From NCBI RefSeq assembly GCF_003287285.1, contig NZ_QMIG01000014.1, forward strand, positions 1 through 64,000: 64,000 nucleotides of DNA, read 5' to 3'. This DNA comes from Phytoactinopolyspora halophila. Its GTDB lineage: Bacteria; Actinomycetota; Actinomycetes; Jiangellales; Jiangellaceae. The position numbers and the translations under genes were made by a program. This document shows, piece by piece, positions 17,701 through 28,843 of this stretch (positions are counted from its first letter, which is position 1; each line of letters starts with the position of its first letter). The notes under the pieces were generated by a model. That model was not told where the DNA came from. It made no database searches and worked only from the letters and a program-made list of their open reading frames with translations.

Positions 17701-18497
17701 CCGGCTTCGGTCAGGCCGCCGTTGGACTGCATGAACATCAGCCGGACGCCGGGAAGTTCGTCGGCCACCTGCCGCACGTAACGCCCGAGGATGGGCGAAA
17801 GGTAAGCATCGATCACGGCGGTATCGCCCCGCGAGACGAGCTTCATCAATGGACTGGCCTCGCTGGACAGTGACACCTGCGAGAACCCGATCTGCTCGGC
17901 CAACTGGCCGATGGCCTGTTCGTGTTCCGGATACAGATGGCTGTGCAGGCATACGATGGCAACGGCCCGGATGCCGTCGGCATGGGCCTTACGCAACTCC
18001 GGCGCCAGGGTGTCGAGGTCGGGCGCCTGAACGACGCTCCCGTCCGCGGCACGGCGCTCATCGACCTCGACGACGCGCTCGTGAAGCAGCTCCGGCAGCA
18101 CGATCTGCCGGTCGAAGATCCGCGGGCGGCTCTGATAGCCGATCCGCAGCGCATCGGCGAAGCCGCGAGTGACGACGAGAACGGTGCGTTCGCCCGCGCG
18201 CTCGAGCAAGGCGTTGGTCGCCACGGTCGTGCCCATCCGGACGACCTGGATCGCGCCTGCGTCGAGCGGGCCGCCAGGCGTGCGCGCCCGCGCGTCGTCG
18301 CCGGCCTGAGCGTGACGGTACACCTCGGGATTCTCGCTGTGGAGCAGGTAACGAATGCCGGCGACAGCCGCATCTCGATATTCGCCCGGGTTCTCTGACA
18401 GCAGCTTGTGCGTGACGAGTGAGCCATCCGGGCGGCGGGCAACGATGTCGGTGAACGTGCCGCCACGGTCGATCCAGAACTGCCAACGCCCAGACAT
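14766..18497 (-). CDS. Fused hydantoinase/5-oxoprolinase (HyuA-HyuB)
   Basis: 1243 residues, close to the roughly 1290 of eukaryotic ATP-dependent 5-oxoprolinase. The N-terminal HyuA half has an actin-like ATPase start ([10 protein letters not shown]) and [13 protein letters not shown]. The HyuB half begins around residue 720 ([16 protein letters not shown]) and ends [16 protein letters not shown]. The family uses ATP to open lactam or imide rings such as 5-oxoproline or N-methylhydantoin. In many bacteria HyuA and HyuB are separate, so this is the fused form. A Pro/Ala/Asp-rich linker of about 35 residues interrupts the end of HyuA. Divergent from the RarD-like permease, 111 bases away. 5-oxoproline versus a hydantoin cannot be decided here. 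Confidence 0.85.
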   Translation of the reverse strand: MSGRWQFWIDRGGTFTDIVARRPDGSLVTHKLLSENPGEYRDAAVAGIRYLLHSENPEVYRHAQAGDDARARTPGGPLDAGAIQVVRMGTTVATNALLERAGERTVLVVTRGFADALRIGYQSRPRIFDRQIVLPELLHERVVEVDERRAADGSVVQAPDLDTLAPELRKAHADGIRAVAIVCLHSHLYPEHEQAIGQLAEQIGFSQVSLSSEASPLMKLVSRGDTAVIDAYLSPILGRYVRQVADELPGVRLMFMQSNGGLTEAGRFRGKDAILSGPAGGIVGMARVSQLAGFDKAIGFDMGGTSTDVSHYAGEYERVFDTNVAGVRLRAPMLDINTVAAGGGSILHFDGSRLRVGPDSAGAHPGPASYRNGGPLTVTDANVMLGRIQPDHFPAVFGPGNDQPLDAVTVRERFAELAGEVSRHSGVQRTPEDLATGFLAIAVANMANAVKKISVQKGHDVTEYVLTTFGGAGGQHACAVADSLGIRTVLVPPLAGVLSALGIGLADTTAMREQSVERHLEPDLVPRLGTLADSLANSARDELLAEEVPAGRIRIHRRVHLRYDGTDTAVVVALGELDDMIAEFETSYRRTYSFVLDRPLVVEALSVEAVGLSTELAVVDGRDGPDDGEAPAARAPESPRPAAGAGSPEPRDEVVRLYTAGEWQEVPLYRRERLAPGHVVDGPAIVAEANATTVVDDGWRARATTHGHLLVERVHDRLGTARVGTGAEPVMLEIFNNLFMSIAEQMGARLESTAQSVNIKERLDFSCALFDPDGNLIANAPHMPVHLGSMGSSVQEVIRRRAPGTPEAMKAGDVYAVNDPYHGGTHLPDVTVITPVFDDAGQHVLFYVASRGHHAEIGGLTPGSMPAFSRDIHEEGVLFDNWLLVEAGQFREPETIRLLTEAAYPSRSPATNLADLRAQIAANEKGVAEVRRMIEHFGLDVVQAYMRHVQDNAEEAVRRVIDALTDGAYVYEMDNGARIDVSVTVDRDRRSATIDFTGTSAQLDSNFNAPTSVATAAVLYVFRTLVADDIPLNDGCLRPLRIVVPERSMLAPVYPAAVVAGNVETSQAVTGALYAALGVQAEGAGTMNNVTFGNDRYQYYETVGSGSGAGEGFDGVPVVQTHMTNSRLTDPEVLESRFPVFVDSFAIRDGSGGDGRWRGGDGAVRRLRFREAMTVSTLSGHRRVPPYAMAGGEPGALGRNHVEHADGTVTALAGSDSADVGPGDVLVVETPGGGGYGTPPPRA

Positions 18498-18608
18498 GTC
18501 TCGAGCCTATCCGCGTAGCGCCGCCACGCTGGCGGCCCCGCGGAACGAAGGGCGACCACATCATGAGCGTCCTGCCTCGTCACTCCTGATGGGCGTTAGT
18601 ATGCGCAG

Positions 18609-19523
18609 GTGAACGCATCTCGACGCGGCATCGTCTTCGGCCTCGGCGCGTACGGCCTGTGGGGGCTGTTGCCGCTGTTCTGGGCCCTGCTCGACGACGT
18701 CGACGCTTTCGAGGTTCTCGCCCACCGGTTCGTCTGGTCGCTGGTCGTCGTCCTGGCCGTGCTGGCTCTCACCGGGCGCTTGTGGCGGCTCCGTGGATCG
18801 GGTGTGCGCACCCTGGGCCTGAGCGCCCTCGCCGGCACGATCATCGCGGTGAACTGGGGAACGTTCATCTGGGGAGTCAACAACGGTCACGTCATTGAGG
18901 TATCGCTCGGGTACTTCATCAATCCACTCGTCACCGTGCTGGTCGGCGTGATCGTTCTCCGCGAACGGCTCCGCCCCCTCCAGTGGCTGGCCGTCGCGAT
19001 CGCCGCGATCGCCGTCGTCGTCCTGACGGTGGACTACGGCCGGCCGCCCTGGATCGGGCTGACCCTCGCCTTCACCTTCAGCTCCTACAGCTTGATCAAG
19101 AAGAAGTCCCGCGTCAGCGCCCTGGAGAGCGTCGGCACCGAGACCGCCGCACTGCTCATCCCAGCCCTGGTATTCCTCGGCGTGCTGCACGCCCGGGCCG
19201 AAGCGACGTTCACCAACGTCGACCTCACGACGGATCTCCTGCTCGTCGCGACCGGACTGGCGACGGCAACGCCCTTGCTGCTGTTCGCCGGGGCCGCGAG
19301 CCGCGCCCCCCTGACGACGCTGGGCTTGCTGCAGTACCTCGCGCCGTCACTCACGTTCATTCTCGGTGTCACCGTCTTCGACGAGGCGGTGCCAGCGGTA
19401 CGGCTTGCCGGTTTCATCCTGGTGTGGACCGCGTTACTGATCTTCACGGTCGAGGCGATCCAATATCGCCGCCGTGCCGTCCGCCACGTGGAGATCACTG
19501 ACGGGCTGAAACATGAGGACTGA
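18609..19523 (+). CDS. rarD: RarD-type EamA family transporter
   Basis: 304-residue inner-membrane protein with ten predicted hydrophobic helices in two EamA repeats. The start (RRGIVFGLGAYGLWGLLPLFW) and the conserved INWGTFIWGVNNG-like segment, here VNWGTFIWGVNNGHV, are typical of RarD. These are drug/metabolite-superfamily permeases of mostly unknown substrate. GTG 18609 is the start directly before the conserved N-terminus. It runs opposite to the hydantoinase and converges on the polyprenyl synthase gene (11-base gap). Confidence 0.85.
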   Translation: MNASRRGIVFGLGAYGLWGLLPLFWALLDDVDAFEVLAHRFVWSLVVVLAVLALTGRLWRLRGSGVRTLGLSALAGTIIAVNWGTFIWGVNNGHVIEVSLGYFINPLVTVLVGVIVLRERLRPLQWLAVAIAAIAVVVLTVDYGRPPWIGLTLAFTFSSYSLIKKKSRVSALESVGTETAALLIPALVFLGVLHARAEATFTNVDLTTDLLLVATGLATATPLLLFAGAASRAPLTTLGLLQYLAPSLTFILGVTVFDEAVPAVRLAGFILVWTALLIFTVEAIQYRRRAVRHVEITDGLKHED

Positions 19524-19534
19524 CGTCGATATCG

Positions 19535-20530
19535 CTATGACGTGCGCGTCACCACGGTGTCACACAACGCTTCGAGAGTACGGCGAGCGGGTACGTCGGG
19601 AACCGATATCAAGCTCTCCCGCGCGTCGTCGGCCCATCGGCGCACGTCCCTGCGGGCCGCCTCGACCGCCGGATGCGCCCGAAGCAGTTCCAGCGCCTCG
19701 GCGTGCGCGGCGTCGTCGCTGATCGGCCCGGAGATCAGCTGGAGCAACCGCTCGTCTCCCGGCCGGGCAAGCCGCCTGGCGTACAGGACGGGAAGCGTCG
19801 CCACCCCCTCACGCAAGTCCGTACCGGGCGTCTTGCCGGAGATCGACGACTCGCCGACGATGTCCAGGAGATCGTCGGCCATCTGAAACGCCATGCCGAT
19901 CCGTTCGCCGAATCGGCCCAGAACGTCCACCACCTCTGCGGACACGCCGGCATGCATCGCTCCCAGCCGCGCCGAGGCCGCGATGAGCGATCCCGTCTTG
20001 TCGGCGAGCACGGACAGGTAATGCTCCACCGGGTCGTCGCCCCCGGCCGGCCCGATCGTCTCCCGCAACTGGCCCTGGACCAGCCGCTGAAACGTCCGGG
20101 CTTGCAGCCGAACCGATTCCGGTCCGAGATCCGCGAGGATGTCCGACGCGCACGCGAACAGGAAGTCTCCGGTGAGGATCGCCACCGTGTTGTCCCAACG
20201 CGCGTTCGCGCTGGGACTGCCGCGCCGCAGCTGCGCCTCGTCCATCACGTCGTCGTGATAGAGGGTCCCCACGTGCGTGAGCTCCACCACGACCGCCGCG
20301 GGCACCACTCCCGGTGCGTCCATGTCACCGAAACTCGCGGCAAGCAGCGTCAACAGGGGGCGGAAACGCTTGCCACCGGCTTCGACCAGATGCTTCGAGG
20401 CGGCGGCCAGGACCGCATCATCCGACTTCACGGCTTCGTGAAGCCGTTGCTCCACCTGATCGAGGGCATCACTCACCGACGCCTCGAGCGCAGGGTCCAT
20501 CGACGGAATGCCCAGACCGTGCACGCTCAC
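19535..20530 (-). CDS. Polyprenyl diphosphate synthase, probably for the menaquinone side chain
   Basis: About 331 residues. Trans-isoprenyl synthases extend allylic diphosphates with isopentenyl diphosphate. The first Asp-rich motif is DDVMD (in LYHDDVMDEAQLRRG), the second is DDLLD (in QMADDLLDIVGE), and the substrate motif GGKRFRP is near the N-terminus. GTG at 20530 or 20524 is likely; GGGAGGA at 20534-20540 serves either, while the upstream TTG overlaps it. The gene follows nuoN and is in the same block as complex I and a MenJ-like reductase. In Mycobacterium the similar set grcC1, menJ and menG clusters, so a menaquinone chain role is likely. Confidence 0.88.
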   Translation of the reverse strand: MSVHGLGIPSMDPALEASVSDALDQVEQRLHEAVKSDDAVLAAASKHLVEAGGKRFRPLLTLLAASFGDMDAPGVVPAAVVVELTHVGTLYHDDVMDEAQLRRGSPSANARWDNTVAILTGDFLFACASDILADLGPESVRLQARTFQRLVQGQLRETIGPAGGDDPVEHYLSVLADKTGSLIAASARLGAMHAGVSAEVVDVLGRFGERIGMAFQMADDLLDIVGESSISGKTPGTDLREGVATLPVLYARRLARPGDERLLQLISGPISDDAAHAEALELLRAHPAVEAARRDVRRWADDARESLISVPDVPARRTLEALCDTVVTRTS

Positions 20531-20661
20531 CAGTCCTCCCAAACCCGAAATGTCCGGCCGCTACGCCGTGTGAGACAGCTTGACACGACGACCGACATGC
20601 TGGCGATGCATCGTCCCAGTGTCTCGCATAGCACACCCGGTGACGGACATCGGGCACGCCC

Positions 20662-22188
20662 TCAGCGGATGAAGAGTGCCGCTTGCTCCGCGAGATCGAG
20701 CAAGGGGCCGGGAAGGACGCCGAGGACGATGGTGGCAACGGCGCCAACGGCGATACCCGCCGTGGTCCACACACTGGGCACCGCCACCGTCGGACCCTCC
20801 GGGGCCGGATCGGAGAAGAACATCAAGACGATGACCCGGACGTAGAAGAATGCCGCAACCGCACTCACCAGGACTCCGACGATCACCAGCGGCATCGCAC
20901 CGCCCTGGAACGCCGCCGTGAAGACGGTCAGCTTGCCGACGAAGCCACTGGTCAATGGGATACCGGCAAGGGCGAGGAGGAACAAGCCGAAGGTCGCGGC
21001 AAGAAGCGGCGAACGCCTGCCGAGACCGGCCCACTTGGACAGGTGAGTGGCCTCCCCACCGGCATCGCGAACCAGCGTGACGACGGCGAACGCACCGAGA
21101 GTGACGAACCCGTACGCGGCCAGATAGAAGAGGATCGCCGCGATTGCCAGCTCGTCCACCGCAACGAACGCCGTCAGGATGAACCCGCCATGCGCGATCG
21201 ACGAATACGCCAGCATGCGCTTGATGTCCGTCTGGGAGAGCGCGACGACGATGCCCACGACCATCGTGGCGATGGCAACCGCCCACAGCATGGGCTGCCA
21301 GTCGGTGCGGATTCCACCGAGGCCGACGTAGAACAGCCGCATCATCGCGCCGAAGGCCGCCAGCTTGGTGCATGCCGCCATGAACGCCGTGACCTGGGTC
21401 GGTGCACCTTGGTAGACGTCCGGGGTCCACGCGTGGAACGGCACCGCGCCGATCTTGAACAGCAAACCGACAGCCATCATGCCCACGCCTGCCAGGAGGA
21501 GGCCCTCCTGGCCCACACGTGCGCCGAGGGCGGCGTCGATCTCGGCGAACTCGAGTGAACCCGCGAACCCGTAGACGAAGGACGCACCAAAGATGAAGAA
21601 GCCCGAGGCGAACGCACCGAGCAGGAAGTACTTCATCGCTGCTTCCTGCGACAGCAGGCGGCGCCGACGCGCCATCCCGCACAGGATGTACAGCGGAAGC
21701 GAGAGCACCTCGAGCGCGACGAACATGGCAAGAAGATCATTCGCCGCGGGAAAGAGCATCATGCCACCGACGGCCAACATGCTCAACGGGTAGATCTCGG
21801 TCTGCAGCGCGCGCTGCTGTACGAGCACGCGCTCTTCCTCGCTTCCCGGCAGCGAGGAGGCGGCGGGTGCAAAGGCGTTACCGCCGGCTTCGATTCGCCT
21901 CTCGGCGAAGAAGAACATGCTGATGAACGCCAAGACCAGAACCGTGCCTTGCAAGAAGAGTGCCGGCCCGTCAATGGCCACCGAACCGACCGCTCCGATG
22001 ATCTCGGTGCCGCCGAGCCGCACCACCTGGACGAAGGCGGCCGCGAGCGCGGCGAGAGCGAGGATCACCTGCACGGCATGCCGGAACCGCCGGGGCACGA
22101 ACGCCTCGACCAACACCCCGACCACGCCCGCGCCGAAGACGATGATCATCGGCAGCAGGGCGGAGTACTCGATGGACGGCGCGATCAA
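20662..22188 (-). CDS. nuoN: NADH-quinone oxidoreductase subunit N
   Basis: 508-residue antiporter-like proton-pumping subunit of complex I with about 14 membrane helices. Conserved features include the KIGAVPFHAWTPDVYQGAP segment with the key Lys and the following LxxYSSIAHGGF loop. The start is a TTG at 22188 overlapping the nuoM stop (TTGA), implying coupled translation; an internal ATG is possible. Last gene of the nuo operon, 131 bases before the polyprenyl synthase. Confidence 0.95.
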   Translation of the reverse strand: MIAPSIEYSALLPMIIVFGAGVVGVLVEAFVPRRFRHAVQVILALAALAAAFVQVVRLGGTEIIGAVGSVAIDGPALFLQGTVLVLAFISMFFFAERRIEAGGNAFAPAASSLPGSEEERVLVQQRALQTEIYPLSMLAVGGMMLFPAANDLLAMFVALEVLSLPLYILCGMARRRRLLSQEAAMKYFLLGAFASGFFIFGASFVYGFAGSLEFAEIDAALGARVGQEGLLLAGVGMMAVGLLFKIGAVPFHAWTPDVYQGAPTQVTAFMAACTKLAAFGAMMRLFYVGLGGIRTDWQPMLWAVAIATMVVGIVVALSQTDIKRMLAYSSIAHGGFILTAFVAVDELAIAAILFYLAAYGFVTLGAFAVVTLVRDAGGEATHLSKWAGLGRRSPLLAATFGLFLLALAGIPLTSGFVGKLTVFTAAFQGGAMPLVIVGVLVSAVAAFFYVRVIVLMFFSDPAPEGPTVAVPSVWTTAGIAVGAVATIVLGVLPGPLLDLAEQAALFIR

Positions 22189-23726
22189 TGGTCGTTCCCT
22201 TCAACAACTAGATCGGTCACGGACACCACGGGTGGCGGTGACTCCACGTCGACCTCGGCCAGCGTGGGAGCGACGCCGTCGTCGATGACGTCAACGACGG
22301 TGCGCGGAAAGACTCCGATAGCAAGAATCAGCGCGAGCAGCGGCGCCACGACCATGGTCTCGCGCCGGCCCAGGTCCCGGGTCCCGGCATTCTCTTCGGG
22401 AACCGGCCCGGTCATCGTCCGTTGATACAACCACAGCACGTAGAGCGCCGCGAGCACGATGCCGACCGTCGCGATCACCCCCGCGGCGCGGTACTGCTCG
22501 AACGTCGCCGCGATGACCAGGAATTCCGAGAGGAACGTCGCGAGCGGAGGCAACGCCAGCCCGGAAAGCCCCGCGATGAGGAAGGCCCCGGCCAGCTTCG
22601 GCGCGGGCTTCTGGATCCCGCCGTAGTCCGCGATCATCCGGGACTGCCGCCGCGCGATCATGAATCCGGCGATGACGAACAGTGCGATGGTCGCCAAGCC
22701 GTGGTTGACCATGTAGAACGTGGCTCCGGTGGCGCCCCGGCCGGTGAGCACGAAGATACCGAGCACGATGAACCCGAAGTGGGAAATCGACACGTATCCG
22801 ATGAGGCGCTTGATGTCCGTCTGCCCGATCGCCAGCAGCGCGCCGTAGACGATACTCACCACGGCCAGTACGACGATCACGGGAGCGAAGTCCTGCGCGG
22901 CCACGGGGAAGAGCGGCACGGCCAGCGCGATCATTCCGAAGGTACCGACCTTGTCCGCGACTCCGGACAGGAACGCGGCATTCGACGGCGTCGCCTCGGC
23001 GGCGGCATCCGGCAACCAGGTGTGGAACGGCCAGAGCGGTGCCTTGATGGCGAAGGCCAGCATGAAACCGAGGAACAGCCATCGCTGCGCGTTCGCCGAG
23101 ATATCGAGCGCCATGAGATCCATCAGGAGGAACGACGGCGCGCCGGCGTCGATCGACTGCACGTACACCCCGATGACGGCCGCGAGCATGACGAGCCCAC
23201 CGAAGATGTTGTACAGCAAGAACTTCAACGCCGCGTACCTGCGCTGCGGCCCGCCGTACATGCCGATCATGAAGTACAGCGGGATCAGCATCGCCTCGAA
23301 GACGACGTAGAAGAGCAGCAGATCCTTGGCGAGGAACGCGGTCAGGATCAGCGCTTCGGAGGCGAGAAGGAGCGCGAAGAACGGCTTCGGATCCCGCCGC
23401 TCGGCATCGGCCTCGGGCCACATCGCGAGTGCCACGATCGGCGTGGCGACGGCTGCCAACCCCACGAGGGCCGCGCCGATGCCGTCGATCCCGAGGGCCC
23501 AGTGGATGCCGAGCGCGTCGATCCACGTGTACTGCTCACCCAGCTGGTACCGGTCACCGCCGATCTCGAACTGGGCGATCACGGCAACCGCCACACCCAA
23601 GGTCAGCAACGCGAAGGCGAGCGCGGATTGCTTCGCCAGCCGGCCACGTCCCGCCGGCACCAGGGCCGTCAGCACGGCGCCCAGCGCCGGTACCGCGATC
23701 AGGGTGGTCAACCAGGGAAAGGTCAC
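22185..23726 (-). CDS. nuoM: NADH-quinone oxidoreductase subunit M
   Basis: 513-residue antiporter-like membrane subunit of complex I. The segments [19 protein letters not shown]-like (here ending AAAEATPS) and [14 protein letters not shown] carry the conserved lysine and channel residues. GTG 23726 is chosen because it overlaps the nuoL stop (GTGA), has GGTGAGG just upstream, and removes an unconserved Arg-rich 30-residue extension. It pumps protons together with NuoL and NuoN. Confidence 0.95.
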   Translation of the reverse strand: MTFPWLTTLIAVPALGAVLTALVPAGRGRLAKQSALAFALLTLGVAVAVIAQFEIGGDRYQLGEQYTWIDALGIHWALGIDGIGAALVGLAAVATPIVALAMWPEADAERRDPKPFFALLLASEALILTAFLAKDLLLFYVVFEAMLIPLYFMIGMYGGPQRRYAALKFLLYNIFGGLVMLAAVIGVYVQSIDAGAPSFLLMDLMALDISANAQRWLFLGFMLAFAIKAPLWPFHTWLPDAAAEATPSNAAFLSGVADKVGTFGMIALAVPLFPVAAQDFAPVIVVLAVVSIVYGALLAIGQTDIKRLIGYVSISHFGFIVLGIFVLTGRGATGATFYMVNHGLATIALFVIAGFMIARRQSRMIADYGGIQKPAPKLAGAFLIAGLSGLALPPLATFLSEFLVIAATFEQYRAAGVIATVGIVLAALYVLWLYQRTMTGPVPEENAGTRDLGRRETMVVAPLLALILAIGVFPRTVVDVIDDGVAPTLAEVDVESPPPVVSVTDLVVEGNDH

Positions 23727-25669
23727 GGCAGCCTCACCAACAACATGGCTATGACGACCAGGCCGGCGCCAGCCAGCATGGTCAGGGCGTACGAGCGGAC
23801 GAACCCGGTCTGCCAACGCCGCCAGCGAGTGGACAGGCCACCGACGGCCTTCGCCGCGCCGACGATGGTACCGTCCACGCCACGGCTCTCGGCGTAGACG
23901 AGGGACCGGGTGAGGTACTGGCCGGGCCGCATGAAGAGGCCCTCATTGACGGCATCCCCATATAGATCCCGGCGTGCGGCCACAGTGAGCGGGTTACCGC
24001 GCGGCGCTACCTCGGGAACCGGGCGGCGCCCGTAAAGCAGCCATGCGACCGCCGCTCCGGCGAGCACGGTGATCAGCGTGCTCGTCATGAGCACCGCGAG
24101 CGGCACCGGAAGATCGTGGTGTTCCTCCCCGGTCACGGGCTCCAGCCAGTCAACGATACCGCCACCGAGGTATAGCAGCCCGGCGCCGCCGACAACCGAG
24201 AGCGCGCCGAGAGCGATGAGCGGCCACGTCATCACCCGCGGGGACTCGTGAGGGTGCGCTTCTTCGGCCCAGCGCTTGCTGCCCAGGAATGTCATCAGCA
24301 TCACCCGGGTCATGTAGAAGGCAGTGATACCGGCACCGAGAAGGGCACACAGGCCCACCACCAGGCCCTCGGCGAACGCCGCCTCGATGATCTGGTCCTT
24401 GGAGAAGAAGCCAGCGAACGGCGGGATACCGATGATCGCCAGGTAGCCGATCGCGAACGTGGCGAACGTCACCGGCATCGCCGCCCGCAGCGCTCCAAAC
24501 CGGCGCATGTCGACCTCGTCGTTCATGCCGTGCATGACCGAGCCTGCACCGAGGAACAGATTCGCCTTGAAGAAACCGTGCGTGATCAGGTGGAAGATGG
24601 CGAACGCGTACCCGGCCGGTCCAAGCCCTGCCGCCAGCATCATGTAGCCGATCTGGCTCATCGTCGAACCGGCCAGTGCCTTCTTGATGTCGTCTTTGGC
24701 GCAACCGATGATCGCACCCATCAGCAACGTGACCGCGCCGACGACGACCACGGCGGTGCGCGCCTCGGGAGCAAGATCGAAGATGGCGGCCGACCGGACG
24801 ATCAGGTAGACACCGGCCGTCACCATCGTCGCAGCGTGAATCAACGCCGAGACGGGTGTGGGGCCCTCCATCGCGTCGAGCAACCACGACTGCAACGGGA
24901 ACTGCGCCGACTTGCCGCAGGCGGCCAGCAAGAGGAAGAGCCCGATGGCGTTGAGCCAACCCACCGGCGCGTTCTCGGTGCCAGCGAACACGACCGCGTA
25001 CGACGACGAGCCGAAGACGACGAGCATCGAGGCGACCGCGAGGACCATGCCCATGTCGCCGACCCGGTTCACGACAAACGCCTTCTTCGCCGCCACGGCC
25101 GCGGAGGGCTTGTGCTGCCAGAAACCGATCAACAGGTACGAGGCGAGACCGACACCTTCCCAGCCGATGAACAGCACCAGGAAGTCCGAAGCCAGTACGA
25201 GCAGCAACATGGCCGCAACGAACAGGTTCAGATAGCCGAAGAACCGGCGCCGGCGTTCGTCGTGCTCCATGTATCCGATGGAATAGACATGGATCAGCGA
25301 GCCCACACCGGTGATCAGCAAGACGAATGCCATGGACAGCTGGTCCAGCAGGAGGCTGATCTCGACCTCGTAGCCGCCGGCGTTGAACCACTCCCATAGC
25401 GGGATGAGGAACGCGCGCTCACCGCTGCCTTCTCCCAGCATCGCGACGAACAGGACTGCCGCCACCACGAACGAGGCGATCACCGTCGCGCAGCCGACAA
25501 GATGACCCGTGCGGTCGAGCCGTCGGCCCCCAAGCAGCAGCAGCGCCGCACCGAGAAGGGGCAACGCGATGAGCAACCACGTCCCCGAGAACAGCCCGCT
25601 CGCCTCGCGGACCGCCTGGTGAGTCTCGGTCTGGGCCGCGACGCTCTGGGTCAACAGAGTTGTGTTCAC
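23723..25669 (-). CDS. nuoL: NADH-quinone oxidoreductase subunit L
   Basis: 648-residue largest antiporter-like subunit of complex I, including the C-terminal lateral helix region. Conserved features: [39 protein letters not shown] with the catalytic lysine nearby, and [11 protein letters not shown]. The start is GTG 25669 after a G-rich ribosome site. There is a short non-overlapping gap to nuoK, one of few breaks in the coupled series. Confidence 0.96.
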   Translation of the reverse strand: MNTTLLTQSVAAQTETHQAVREASGLFSGTWLLIALPLLGAALLLLGGRRLDRTGHLVGCATVIASFVVAAVLFVAMLGEGSGERAFLIPLWEWFNAGGYEVEISLLLDQLSMAFVLLITGVGSLIHVYSIGYMEHDERRRRFFGYLNLFVAAMLLLVLASDFLVLFIGWEGVGLASYLLIGFWQHKPSAAVAAKKAFVVNRVGDMGMVLAVASMLVVFGSSSYAVVFAGTENAPVGWLNAIGLFLLLAACGKSAQFPLQSWLLDAMEGPTPVSALIHAATMVTAGVYLIVRSAAIFDLAPEARTAVVVVGAVTLLMGAIIGCAKDDIKKALAGSTMSQIGYMMLAAGLGPAGYAFAIFHLITHGFFKANLFLGAGSVMHGMNDEVDMRRFGALRAAMPVTFATFAIGYLAIIGIPPFAGFFSKDQIIEAAFAEGLVVGLCALLGAGITAFYMTRVMLMTFLGSKRWAEEAHPHESPRVMTWPLIALGALSVVGGAGLLYLGGGIVDWLEPVTGEEHHDLPVPLAVLMTSTLITVLAGAAVAWLLYGRRPVPEVAPRGNPLTVAARRDLYGDAVNEGLFMRPGQYLTRSLVYAESRGVDGTIVGAAKAVGGLSTRWRRWQTGFVRSYALTMLAGAGLVVIAMLLVRLP

Positions 25670-25685
25670 GTCTCCCCCACGCCCG

Positions 25686-25985
25686 TCACAGCTTCAGCAG
25701 GCTGGCGTCATCGACCGACGCGGACCTGCGGGTTCGGAAAATCATCACGATGATGGCCAACCCGATGACGACCTCGGCCGCCGCGATGATCATGACGAAA
25801 AACGCCACGATCTGACCATCGAGAGCGCCGTGCATCCGCGCGAACGCCACGAACGCGAGATTGGCCGCGTTGAGCATCAACTCGACGCTCATGAACGCCA
25901 CCAACGCGTTGCGCCGTAGCAACACGCCACCGCTTCCGAGGGTGAACAGTATGGTGGCCAGCACCAGATACGACGTCGGGTTCAT
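25686..25985 (-). CDS. nuoK: NADH-quinone oxidoreductase subunit K
   Basis: 99 residues with three membrane helices, the usual NuoK size. The conserved [15 protein letters not shown]-type helix (here [16 protein letters not shown]) carries the essential membrane Glu. ATG 25985 overlaps the nuoJ stop (ATGA). Part of the proton channel at the membrane-arm base. Confidence 0.96.
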   Translation of the reverse strand: MNPTSYLVLATILFTLGSGGVLLRRNALVAFMSVELMLNAANLAFVAFARMHGALDGQIVAFFVMIIAAAEVVIGLAIIVMIFRTRRSASVDDASLLKL

Positions 25986-26920
25986 CGGGCCTCACCTCCG
26001 TCGGTGGTACCGGCCTCACCGTCGTTCCCTTCGGCGGCACCCGGCGTGGCCTCACCGCTCATGCCACTGGTCGAGTCGTCGCTCGGCTCGGTCGGGGCAG
26101 CGTCAGAGCCCTCCTCGTCGCCGAGCTGCCGGAGATCGATCGTGAACTCGTCCGCCGAACGAGCGGCGCCGCGTGCGATGAGCACCGGCGAGATCGATGT
26201 CTCCGCCGGAGTTCCGTCCGGTAGCAACGCTGGCGTGTCGACCGCATTGTGCCGCGCGTAGACCCCGGGAGGTGGCTGGCCGGCCGCCTGTTGCGGGTCG
26301 GCATCACGGAAACGCTTCTCCGACATCTCGCGCTGGGTGAGCCGGCGACTCGTGCGTTCCCGGTGGGTGAGGACCATGGCGCCGACGGCCGCCGTGATCA
26401 ACACGGCCGCCACGACCTCGAACACCCAGACATAGCGGCCGAATAGCAAATCTGCGATGGCGTAGACATTGCCATCCGGTGCCGCCTGCGCGGTACCCAC
26501 CGGATCTGGAAGTGCGGCGCGTCCAGCAACGGTCATGAGCAAGATGATCACGCCGAGCAGTGCGAGTCCCGCCCCGACGCGTTGTCCCCGGATCGTTTCC
26601 ACCCGCGAGTCCGAAGCGTCGACTCCCACCAGCATGATCACGAAGAGGAACAGCATCATGACCGCGCCGGTGTAGACGACCATCTGCACCACTCCGAGGA
26701 ACGGAGCCTCGAGCGCGATGTACAGGAACGCCAAGCTGACCATCGTGACCGCGAGGAAAAGCGCACCGTGCACGGCCTTGCGAGCGAACACCAACCCCGC
26801 CGCGCCGAGCACGGCCAGCGGAGCGAGGATCCAGAAGAGGATCTCTTCACCCGTAGTAGAGCCAGTCGAGCCAGCTGGCGAGTCACCGGCTTGCGTGGCG
26901 ACAGCGGCCAGGAGATTCAC
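25982..26920 (-). CDS. nuoJ: NADH-quinone oxidoreductase subunit J with long acidic tail
   Basis: 312 residues; the N-terminal 190 form the usual five-helix NuoJ ([27 protein letters not shown] region is diagnostic). After this comes an extra cytoplasmic tail of more than 100 residues, ending in a low-complexity Asp/Glu/Gly/Thr stretch. Escherichia coli NuoJ is about 184 residues, and actinobacterial forms are often longer. The start is GTG 26920, overlapping the nuoI stop (GTGA). The tail's function is unknown; it may be a salt adaptation or a contact with peripheral subunits. Confidence 0.93.
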   Translation of the reverse strand: MNLLAAVATQAGDSPAGSTGSTTGEEILFWILAPLAVLGAAGLVFARKAVHGALFLAVTMVSLAFLYIALEAPFLGVVQMVVYTGAVMMLFLFVIMLVGVDASDSRVETIRGQRVGAGLALLGVIILLMTVAGRAALPDPVGTAQAAPDGNVYAIADLLFGRYVWVFEVVAAVLITAAVGAMVLTHRERTSRRLTQREMSEKRFRDADPQQAAGQPPPGVYARHNAVDTPALLPDGTPAETSISPVLIARGAARSADEFTIDLRQLGDEEGSDAAPTEPSDDSTSGMSGEATPGAAEGNDGEAGTTDGGEAR

Positions 26921-27477
26921 TGCGTTCCCTCCCCGTGGCCATTCGTGGTGGCTTCGGACGCGCCGGTCCCGCTCTGCAAGCCAGCACCCAGGTAATAGTC
27001 GCGCTCGTCATTCCCGAGGCGCATCGGGTGCGGGGGCTCTTCCATGCCCGGCAGCAAGGGAGCGAGCAGATCCTTCTTCTCGTAGATCAGACTCTCCCGC
27101 GTGTGGTCGGCGAGCTCGTCTTCGTTCGTCATCGTCAACGCCCGGGTCGGACATGCCTCGATACACAGCCCGCACAGGATACAGCGCAGATAATTGATCT
27201 GATACACGCGCCCGTAACGCTCGCCCGGGGAGTAGCGCTCCTCCTCGGTGTTCTGGGCGCCCTCCACGTAGATGGCATCGGCCGGGCACGCCCACGCGCA
27301 CAGTTCACAGCCGATGCACTTCTCGAGACCGTCCGGATGCCGGTTGAGCTGGTGACGACCGTGGAACCGAGGCGCGACCGGGTGCCGCTCCTCCGGGTAC
27401 TGTTCTGTGATCTTCTTGCGGAACATGGTCCGGAACGTGACTCCGAACCCCGCGATCGAATCGAGGAAGCTAGGCAC
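26917..27477 (-). CDS. nuoI: NADH-quinone oxidoreductase subunit I
   Basis: 186-residue ferredoxin-like subunit carrying two [4Fe-4S] clusters: [12 protein letters not shown] and [12 protein letters not shown]. It passes electrons from NuoG towards NuoB. GTG 27477 is chosen: it begins [15 protein letters not shown], the conserved start, and overlaps the end of nuoH by 8 bases. A longer in-frame version would add 40 unconserved residues lying inside nuoH. Confidence 0.95.
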   Translation of the reverse strand: MPSFLDSIAGFGVTFRTMFRKKITEQYPEERHPVAPRFHGRHQLNRHPDGLEKCIGCELCAWACPADAIYVEGAQNTEEERYSPGERYGRVYQINYLRCILCGLCIEACPTRALTMTNEDELADHTRESLIYEKKDLLAPLLPGMEEPPHPMRLGNDERDYYLGAGLQSGTGASEATTNGHGEGTQ

Positions 27478-28843
27478 GGGTGCCCTCCTCTGAGCTGTCG
27501 CTCTCGTCGGTATGGTCTGAGCCCGCCGGTGGTCCGACGGTGGCGGCGACCGGCGTACTGCCCTGCTGGCCGGGTAGGGGCGGCACGGGATGCCCACCGG
27601 CGAACGGATCGAACGGCTTCTCCGCCGCGTCCTCGGACTCCTCCTCGTCGTCCCGGACTCGCTCGCCGATCCACGAACTGATGAACGAGATGACCATGAA
27701 TACGGCCAGCGCGATGCCCACCACGAGGAAGATCTGCTGGCGCGTCACGCCTTCGTTCATGGCAAGCCGCAGCCCGCCCACGAGCACGATCCAGGCCAGC
27801 GAGAACGGGATGAGAACCTTCCAGCCGAGCTTCATGAACTGGTCATAGCGGAAGCGCGGCAGGGTGCCACGCAGCCAGATGAAGACGAACAGCAGCACGA
27901 GGACCTTGGCGAGGAACCACAGCAGCGGCCACCAGCCCTCGTTGAACATGCCGTCGCCGATCGCGGACAGCGGCCACGGCGCCCTCCAGCCACCGAGGAA
28001 GAGCGTCGTGGCCAGCGCCGAGACGTTGATCATATTGATGTACTCGGCGAGGAAGAACATGGCGTACTTGATCGACGAGTACTCGGTGCCGAACCCGGCC
28101 ACCAGCTCGCCCTCGGCCTCGGGAAGATCGAATGGTGCCCGGTTGGTCTCGCCCACCATCGAGACCATGTACACGACGAACGAGGGCGCCAGGATCAGCG
28201 CGTACCAGATCCGTTCCTGGCTCTCGACGATGCCCGACGTGGACATCGTGCCGGCGAATAGGAAGACGGCGACGAACGACAGGCTCATCGCCAGCTCGTA
28301 CGAGATGACCTGTGCCGACGAGCGTAGACCGCCGAGCAGCGGATAGGGCGAACCGCTGGACCATCCGGCCAGCATCAGTCCGTAGACACCGCTCGACGCG
28401 ATCGCCAGGATCAACAGCACGGCAACGGGCGTATCCGTGAGCTGTAGCCGTGTCGTCTCGCCGAAGATGGAGACCTCGGGTCCGAGCGGGATGAGACCGA
28501 AGACCAGAAACGCCGGAACCGCGGAGATGATCGGCGCCAAGATGTACACGACGCGGTCTGCCGCCTTGGGGACGATGTCCTCCTTGAGCATCAGCTTCAC
28601 GCCGTCCGCGAGGCTTTGCAGCCATCCCTTCGGCCCGACGCGATTCGGACCGATCCGATGCTGCATCCGCGCGACGACCTTGCGCTCGAACACGATGACG
28701 AACAGCGTCATCAGGAGGAGGAGCACGAAGATGCCGAGGCACTTCAGAGCGATGATCCACCAGGGGTCCGCACCGAAACCCTCGACCTGCTCGACGGCCT
28801 GGATCTCGGCACGCCCCAGCTGATCCGCCAGCCGGGTGGTCAT
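27470..28843 (-). CDS. nuoH: NADH-quinone oxidoreductase subunit H
   Basis: 457-residue membrane subunit at the quinone-binding junction, eight helices. Conserved: [19 protein letters not shown] and the [19 protein letters not shown] loop with quinone-site acidic residues. The C-terminal 75 residues form a charged, Pro-rich extension (region after SSWIGERV) not found in short bacterial NuoH. ATG 28843 overlaps the nuoG stop (ATGA). Confidence 0.96.
   Translation of the reverse strand: MTTRLADQLGRAEIQAVEQVEGFGADPWWIIALKCLGIFVLLLLMTLFVIVFERKVVARMQHRIGPNRVGPKGWLQSLADGVKLMLKEDIVPKAADRVVYILAPIISAVPAFLVFGLIPLGPEVSIFGETTRLQLTDTPVAVLLILAIASSGVYGLMLAGWSSGSPYPLLGGLRSSAQVISYELAMSLSFVAVFLFAGTMSTSGIVESQERIWYALILAPSFVVYMVSMVGETNRAPFDLPEAEGELVAGFGTEYSSIKYAMFFLAEYINMINVSALATTLFLGGWRAPWPLSAIGDGMFNEGWWPLLWFLAKVLVLLFVFIWLRGTLPRFRYDQFMKLGWKVLIPFSLAWIVLVGGLRLAMNEGVTRQQIFLVVGIALAVFMVISFISSWIGERVRDDEEESEDAAEKPFDPFAGGHPVPPLPGQQGSTPVAATVGPPAGSDHTDESDSSEEGTRA

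Noticed and set aside
22422-25399. Long plus-strand reading frames across nuoM and nuoL
   Set aside because: They run opposite to clearly conserved complex I genes, are rich in His/Arg/Glu, and have no ribosome sites.
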